From NCBI GenBank assembly GCA_026120185.1, contig JANUWF010001272.1:682001-746000 (forward strand): a stretch of 64,000 nt of DNA, in the 5' to 3' direction. The stretch is from Voacanga thouarsii (lineage: Eukaryota; Streptophyta; Magnoliopsida; Gentianales; Apocynaceae). Each line of letters opens with the position of its first letter. Positions within the stretch are counted from its first letter, which is position 1. The notes beneath the pieces are model-generated. The model did not search any database. It was not told the origin of the DNA and worked only from the letters and a program-made list of their open reading frames with translations. Both the position numbers and the translations under genes were made by a program. Of the stretch, positions 58,409-64,000 are shown piece after piece.

Positions 58409-60078
58409 GTGCAAATGGAGCCTCGTTGTAGTGGGAGAGTGTCTAGGGTTCCGGATAGATGGACAGGAGAAGCCTTTGAGCTGGTCTCCGACCATCAGGA
58501 ACAAGACCCCACTAGATACGAGGAGGCTATTGCTGATGCCGATGCAAATCTGTGGCATGAAGCAATGAAAGCCGAGATTGAGTCTATGTACCTCAATCAG
58601 GTTTGGGATCTTGTAGCTTCACCTGAAGGGATAAAACCCATTAGGTGCAAGTGGGTGTACAAGAGAAAGAGGGGAATGGATAGGAAGGTGGAAACCTTCA
58701 AAGTTAGGCTTGTGGCGAAAGGGTATACTCAGAAAGAAGGTATCGACTATGAGGAAACTTTTTCCCCGGTAGCCATGCTTAAATCCATCCGCATCCTCAT
58801 TGCCATCGCATGTTACTATGACTACGAGATATGGCAAATGGATGTCAAGATAGCATTCTTAAATGGCCATCTTAGTGAAGACATCTATATGTCCCAACCA
58901 GAAGGCTTCATTGCTGAAGGCCAGGAACACATGGTTTGCAAGCTTAAGAAGTCCATTTATGGACTTAAGAAGGTATCGAGAGCATGGAACATTCGTTTTG
59001 ATGAGACTGTAAAGTCTTATGGTTTTATTCAAAACGAAGATGAACCATTCGTGTACAGGAAACTTGAAGGCATTAATGTGGTTTTTCTTATCCTGTATGT
59101 GGATGACATTCTACTCATTGGAAATGATGTAGGGACATTGTCATCTACAAAGGTTTGGCTATCAAGTTAATTCAGTATGAATGACTTGGGAGAAGCCAGC
59201 TATATTCTCGGGATTAGGCTTCTTAGAAATAGAAAGCAAAGAATGTTAGAGTTATCCCAAGCGACATACATTGACAAGATGCTGGCCAAGTACAGCATGG
59301 ACTCATGCAAGGGAGCTCTAATCTCTTGCAGACATGGGTTGTCATTTTCTTCGAAGGACTGTCCTAAGTCTCAAGAAGAAAATGACAGAATGAGTAGGAT
59401 TCCCTACGCTTCGGCTGTGGGAAGTCTCATGTACGCCATGCTATGTACTAGGCCAGATATTTGCTTTGTCGTGGGCTTAGTTAGTAGATATCAGTCAAAC
59501 CCATGGGAGGTTCATTGGCAAGCTGTAAAGATTATTCTCAAGTACCTCAAGGGAACGAGAGATTATATGCTGGTTTACAGGGCTGATGATTTGGTTCCTA
59601 CAGGATACATAAACTCAGACTTCCAAGTAGATAAGGATGAGAGAAAATCCACTAGTGGATATGTCTTCACCTTGTTTGGAGGAGCAATTTCATGGAGGAG
59701 TATCAAGCAATCTTATATTGCTGACTCAACCATGGAAGCTGAGTATGTGGCAGCTTCGGAGGTATCCAAGGAAGCAGTCTGGCTCCGGAAGTTTCTTTCA
59801 GAACTTGGAGTCGTTCCACATATGGACAGGCTGATTGTGATGTATTGCACAACACTGGAGCAGTATCTCAATCTAAGGAGCCTCGGAACCACAAGAAGGG
59901 GAAACACATCGAGAGGAAGTACCACCTGATCCGGGATTTCATCCAGAGACGGGAAGTCGTGGTGGAGCATATTACCTCAGAAAACAATCTAGCAGACCCA
60001 TTCACCAAGCCTTTGGCTGAGAGAGTTTTCAAGAGACACTTAGACGCCATAGGGGTGGGCACCTATGGACTTACCTAG
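58409..60078 (+). pseudogene. pol: F reverse transcriptase and RNase H
   Basis: RT at 58409-59170: WHEAMKAEIESM, NQVWDLV, KWVYKRKRG, RLVAKGYTQKEGIDYEETFSP, WQMDVKIAFLNG (Asp), YGLKKVSRAWN and LILYVDDILLIGND (Asp pair). A TAA at 59168 interrupts it, and the same frame continues at 59177 with MNDLGEASYILGI. RNase H: YINSDFQVDKDERKSTSGYVF, TMEAEYVAASE. A frameshift near 59850 moves the end to the frame of 59845-60078 (HIERKYHLIRDFI, ENNLADPFTKPL). Two events therefore break the second half. Confidence 0.9.
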
Positions 60079-60089
60079 TCATAGAATGC

Positions 60090-60100
60090 AAGTGGGAGAT
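60090..60100 (+). other. F polypurine tract
   Basis: AAGTGGGAGAT just before the 3' LTR at 60101. J has AAGTAGGAGAT in the same place. Confidence 0.85.
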
Positions 60101-62130
60101 TGTTGGATTGTATGCCCTCTTAGATTAGGATTCTGATGTAAAATCGAATATTTTAATAAAAGAATTTATTTTCAGAAATTGTTTGTGAATTTACTATTTG
60201 TTTGTACACGATTTTCGTTTGAAACAGACCCATTGTGTTTAAATAAGTGATCCATGTGAATGGTGGTCTTTCACAGTAAGGTATGGATCACGGGTTATTT
60301 AACACATAAACATTTGTTCTTAACCTATTGATGAGACTGGGAACCTCATCATGTTTAGGTTATTATGTTATGAATTCCAAATGGGGAATGGCTTACCTTT
60401 AGCTAGTGAGTAGTCCACACACTTCATGACATAAGCGTATTTCGAATACGTAGGACAAGACCTGTAGTAGTGGTTTCTAAAAGTACTATATGATAGAAAC
60501 CTAGACTACTACTGCTACAGCGTGGACTAGTACTCTACGACTCGAGTATGAGTTGGTGGTCTAGCGAAGCTGGAAGCATATACTTTGATTTGCTATAGTT
60601 GAGGTTCTATCGTAGGGCCAATATACTTGCATGTTGGGTATGTGTGACTAGTTAGTTAAGACAGACTTGTACAAGATAGTTTCTGCACTATATCGCCCCT
60701 TGTGGTTGTCCGAATGGTCTAAAATGTCCAGGGCCCTGGGAAACATGACTTGGATGTTTGCTTTAGGGTAGCTCCCTTGGAAAGCGGAAACACTCCAGGA
60801 AGTCGTAGATCATTGGATTAGAAGCCTAAGGATGGTAGATGTTATTTAGAGGGGTGTTAGTACACTTCTTCCTCTCTAAATGTACGGCGATGTGTAGAGG
60901 GGTATTTTAGTCATTTCACCTGTAGGTCGGAGACTTTGCTAATGCAGCATTGTCCTTGGGGTCAATATTTCCTTATGGTGATATTAGGAAATATTTAAAA
61001 TTCAAAATACAGCTATTTATATAGCAGGGGTATTTTGGTCATTTTAGCAGGCAAGACGATGTGTCTTTTTGGTCTTCGGAATAGCCCGTAAGTCCTAACT
61101 AATTTTGGGTTGAGGAATTGGTCTCAATTCAAGAGGATTTTATTTTATTTGATTTTACTTTATTTTATTTAGGAAGTCTAATTTATTATTGGATTGGAAT
61201 AAAATAAATTAATTAAAATATGAGTTGAGAGAAATTAATTATCTAGCTTGATTGGTTAATTAATTATTCAGGGCCTAGGTCCAGTATGAATAATTAAGAA
61301 ATTAACTTGGGCTTAAACTAGGGGAAATAATTAATGTTTAATTATTTATTGGGTTATTTATATAGGCCCAAGAAATAAATAATTAAAGATTAATTATTTT
61401 GGTTCATTTGGGCTCATTAATTATTTGTTGGGCTATTTATGTAAGCCCAGGAAATAAATAATTAATGTTTATTATTTTGGGCTTTTTGGGTCCAAGGAAA
61501 ATAATAAATATTTTTCTGACCCAATAGCTTGGACCTTAGGGTTTTTTCCATATACGGTTAAGAGAAGTTTAGGGTTAGGCCAAACTGATTCTTAGGATAA
61601 CATCTGGGTGTTTTGAAATCCCGGGGATATGTTTATTAGATATTGAGAAATCTAGTTTTGGCTAACTAATAAACTAGTCTCTAGTAGAGGAAAACCCCAA
61701 TTCCCAACACAACACACAGAGAATTCACGCCTCTCTCTCTGCTCTCTCACGTTGCTTTCCACTTGTTCTTTCTCCTTGGACTTTGCTAATCAATAGCGAG
61801 TGAACCAAGAAGATTTGAGATTGTTCCTCTTCACCATTATGTTCACCGACTAGAGGTTAGGCAGAGGAATATTCCGAGAGCTTGAAAGGCGTTCATGCAA
61901 ACAAGGCGAAGTAGAAGGCTAGCGGGTGTTCAACCGGAAGCTTCTTCAAGTGTGCAAAGCGAGGCGATTCCAGTCGTTCAATCCGCTCCTACGCAACCTA
62001 GAAGGGTTAAGGAGCGCAAATGTATGATCTTTACACTTCTGTGTGGCCTTTAAGGCTCGGGTTTATTTTTCTCCCTGGTTTTTTTTTTTTTTTTTCCTGC
62101 TACAGCATGCCTCTGTTTTTCGTTCCCTCA
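60101..62130 (+). mobile_element. F 3' LTR
   Basis: 2030 bp, same ends as the 5' LTR. Differences are scattered single bases (for example in the first 130 bases and near 60415) plus the T-run length. It is followed by the right target duplication ATCTC. Confidence 0.95.
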
Positions 62131-62755
62131 ATCTCTTACCTTTCCAAGTTGAGGGCAAGCTGTATACTCCTTCCCTTCCTTCCTTCTCCTTTCTTCCTCC
62201 TTGCTGCCGATTTCCTTCTCCTTCCTCCTTGCTGCCGAAAATCTCCCTCTCTCCCTTAGTCTCTCTTTTTCTTATTTTTCCTCTCCTCTCTTCACTTTTC
62301 TGGTTTTTCCTCTTCTCCTCCCAGCTTTGACTGAAATTCTCCCCTCCTTACTCCTATTTATAGAGCTTAATCCTCTTAGTCTTACCTTAAGGTGAGTTGG
62401 CTATTCTAGAAGCTCCTAGGCTTTCCAAGAAAATTGTGGAACCATGGAGAAACTTGTAGAATTCCCTAGAAGTCTCAAGACTAATGCATTTACTAACCTT
62501 ACATGGCCATGTAAATTATAATTAACTTGGCCTAATCTAGTTTAGCTTAATTATGATCACTTGCCCTAATCTAGTTTAACTTAATTAAGCTTAATTAAGG
62601 AAGTCTAAGAATGGTTAATCTTGGTCAAAAATATCATGCTTGTGGGCCCTCTTCGCCCCTTAAAATATCTTATATATAATAAAATATAGCTAGATAATAT
62701 AGCTAGGGTATTTATATATAATATAATATAGCTAGGATATTTATAGTATTAGTTG

Positions 62756-62799
<44 letters not shown>

Positions 62800-63148
62800 T
62801 AATGGTAAAACTAATATAATAATTCAACATAATTATTGAATTTAATAATACTATAATTTAATATCACCAAGGAATATTGATATTAATAATAGATATATAA
62901 TAATAGTAATGGATAATAGAATAAAAATAAAATCAATAATAATATTAGCAATAATAATACTAATATTAATAATGATAATAGCACTAGTGATGGCTATATT
63001 ATAACACTATGAATAATATTATCAATTTGAAATCTTAATTTTATTATTGATAATAAGGAAAGAAAATATTTCTTTTATATATTTTTTCATTGTTAACAAA
63101 ACTATTCTTCACAAACGCTTTATGTAAGGCGGGCAAGGTGGGTTATTA
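62131..63148 (-). mobile_element. E: solo LTR, right part
   Basis: Resumes after F and its TSD. On the minus strand this is the LTR start, TGTAATAACCC, down to a TATA-like TATAAATAGG at 62362-62353. A C/T-rich stretch lies at 62170-62300, with a repeated CCTCCTTGCTGCCGA at 62205 and 62228 (purine-rich on the coding strand). The low-complexity AT part contains a TA microsatellite. TTCTT follows at 63149-63153. Confidence 0.8.
62758..62799. repeat. (TA)n microsatellite
   Basis: About 42 bases of alternating T and A inside E. An imperfect ATA/AAT-rich region continues to about 63010. Confidence 0.95.
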
Positions 63149-64000
63149 CATTCTTGGTGTTCTTGAAGGTTGGAGAGAACGGAGAGAATTTGGATGAAGC
63201 TGGACGAATTGTTTGAATGTTTTTTGGTAATTGGATTTTCATATTCGAGAGGAAAAGGAAAGCTGGTTGGTTGAAATTCAAAGTGAATAATTTAGGGAAT
63301 CTATTTTGGAAACAAATATGGTAGGATGATCTTTGATGGAGGAGAGCTTTTGGAAGCTCCAATGGCCGGCTGAGTGGCTAGGGTTTTTGCTGGGATGAAA
63401 GTTGTTCAAGGGAGCTTAATGGTGACCGAAAAGTGATGTGCAATAGTGAAGAGATTTTCTGGTTTTTTTTTCCGGGGGGGGTGTGTGATTCTAGGTAGCT
63501 TGCTAAATATGTTTGCTGGAATTTTAGTCTTCAATCAAGGGCTTGATTGGAATGATTGATGGAGATATTTTAGAAGCATCCATGGACTGGTTTTCGAACA
63601 GAATGCCCGAGAAGATGATGAAGCTCAGTTCATGGCTATTCAAGGGAAGTTTGTATAGAAAAATGGTGAAGGTTTCAGACAAGGCTGAAGAAGAAACAAG
63701 CTGGAATTTCTGTTCAGGATTTTCGCAAGTTTGCTAGAATTTTTCTGGGTAGATTTTGCTGCCATTTTCCAGTCAGCTTGTAGAAGATTTGAAGGGGTAT
63801 TCAGAGGTCTTTCAAGGCTGGTTTCCAACCTTCTTTATGGAGGAAAAATGTGGTTAAGTTTTTGGGTGAAAAATTGGAAGAAACAGCTTGGTTTTAGTTC
63901 ACCAATGCTGCGAAAGTTGCCCAGAAAATTTTCTGGTTGGCACAGATTTTGTGCAGCTTAGTTTTGGCTAGGATTTTCAATCTTCAAGCTAAGTGAAATG
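63149..64000 (-). mobile_element. D: LTR copy, second visible part
   Basis: Continues D after E: GGTGTTCTTGAAGG and AGAGAATTTGG here correspond in reverse to D' at about 410 and 365. Beyond the part covered by D' the sequence is not represented elsewhere in the window. Several 60-80 aa ORFs on both strands have no recognisable motif. D runs off the window end. Confidence 0.7.

Larger units (their letters stand above)
52323..62130 (+). mobile_element. F: full-length Ty1/copia retrotransposon, TSD ATCTC
   Basis: 9808 bp with a perfect ATCTC duplication (52318-52322 and 62131-62135). LTRs 52323-54345 and 60101-62130, PBS at 54349, a 1.8-kb leader, gag-protease ORF (56181-57182), pol (57164-60078; integrase before RT), PPT. 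Six differences in the first 130 bases of the LTRs and near identity elsewhere make it the youngest insertion here. It lies in E in the opposite orientation. Two frameshifts and three stops make this copy non-autonomous. J at 13.7-18.6 kb is an older member of the family. Confidence 0.95.

Noticed and set aside
49467..63148. E as a complete element with F's coding region as its own
   Set aside because: F has its own TSD, LTRs and PBS and the opposite orientation; removing it leaves only one LTR length between E's TTCTT copies.
1..64000. A novel multi-gene defence or metabolic system
   Set aside because: All recognisable coding sequence is retrotransposon gag-pol or its accessory ORFs; no other conserved gene cluster is visible.

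Overview
The window is nuclear DNA of a flowering plant, probably a eudicot. It is AT-rich and almost entirely LTR retrotransposons inserted into one another, as in pericentromeric or other heterochromatic repeat blocks. I found no confident host gene, tRNA, rRNA or CRISPR array, and the species cannot be named from the sequence. Element names below (A to K, D') are mine.

Left part (1-22.6 kb), old and scrambled. D' (1-3076, +) is the 3' part of a long Tekay/Del-like LTR that ends TGTTACA. It broke G, a Sirevirus-like Ty1/copia element on the minus strand (3077 to about 10903: extra 3' ORF, RNase H, RT, integrase, protease, gag, PBS, 5' LTR). Then come an LTR fragment related to H (10904-11416), a decayed copia-type LTR-like stretch (K, about 11.8-13.7 kb) and a 5'-truncated plus-strand copia, J (13.69-18.59 kb). 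J's 3' LTR is split by H, a complete solo LTR (15853-17393, minus, TSD GTCAA). 18.6-22.6 kb holds no recognisable element except an LTR-like stretch at 20.2-21.3 kb and two weak exon-like signals.

Middle (22.6-46.8 kb). C is a Tekay/Del-like Ty3/gypsy element on the plus strand, with a 5' LTR at 22597-26244 and a 3' LTR starting at 43343. B (26870-38531, +, TSD GCTTG), a CRM/Reina-like gypsy element, sits inside an acidic ORF that precedes C's gag. A (27223-33391, -), a second copy of B's family, sits inside B's 5' LTR, with TSD ACCGG decayed to ACTAG on the right. A lacks most of gag, the zinc knuckle and protease. B lacks RT, RNase H and most of integrase. Because A lies inverted in B, their homologous halves form a palindrome of more than 4 kb around 33.4 kb.

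Right part (46.8-64 kb). C's 3' LTR is cut at 46792 by D (minus), a copy of the D' family. D is cut by E, a 3.9-kb solo LTR on the minus strand (49467-63148, TSD TTCTT). E is cut by F, a full-length Ty1/copia element on the plus strand (52323-62130, TSD ATCTC, LTRs of about 2.03 kb, PBS, gag, protease, integrase, RT, RNase H, PPT). F is the youngest by appearance: its LTRs differ at only a few percent of sites and its pol has three stops and two frameshifts.

Relative order of insertion: C, then B, then A on one side; C, then D, then E, then F on the other. Nothing in the window looks able to transpose by itself. The features of most interest are the A/B inverted repeat, the complementary deletions of A and B, the repeat arrays kept inside diverged LTR families, the acidic ORF ahead of C's gag, and the pol reading frame of A and B running into the LTR.
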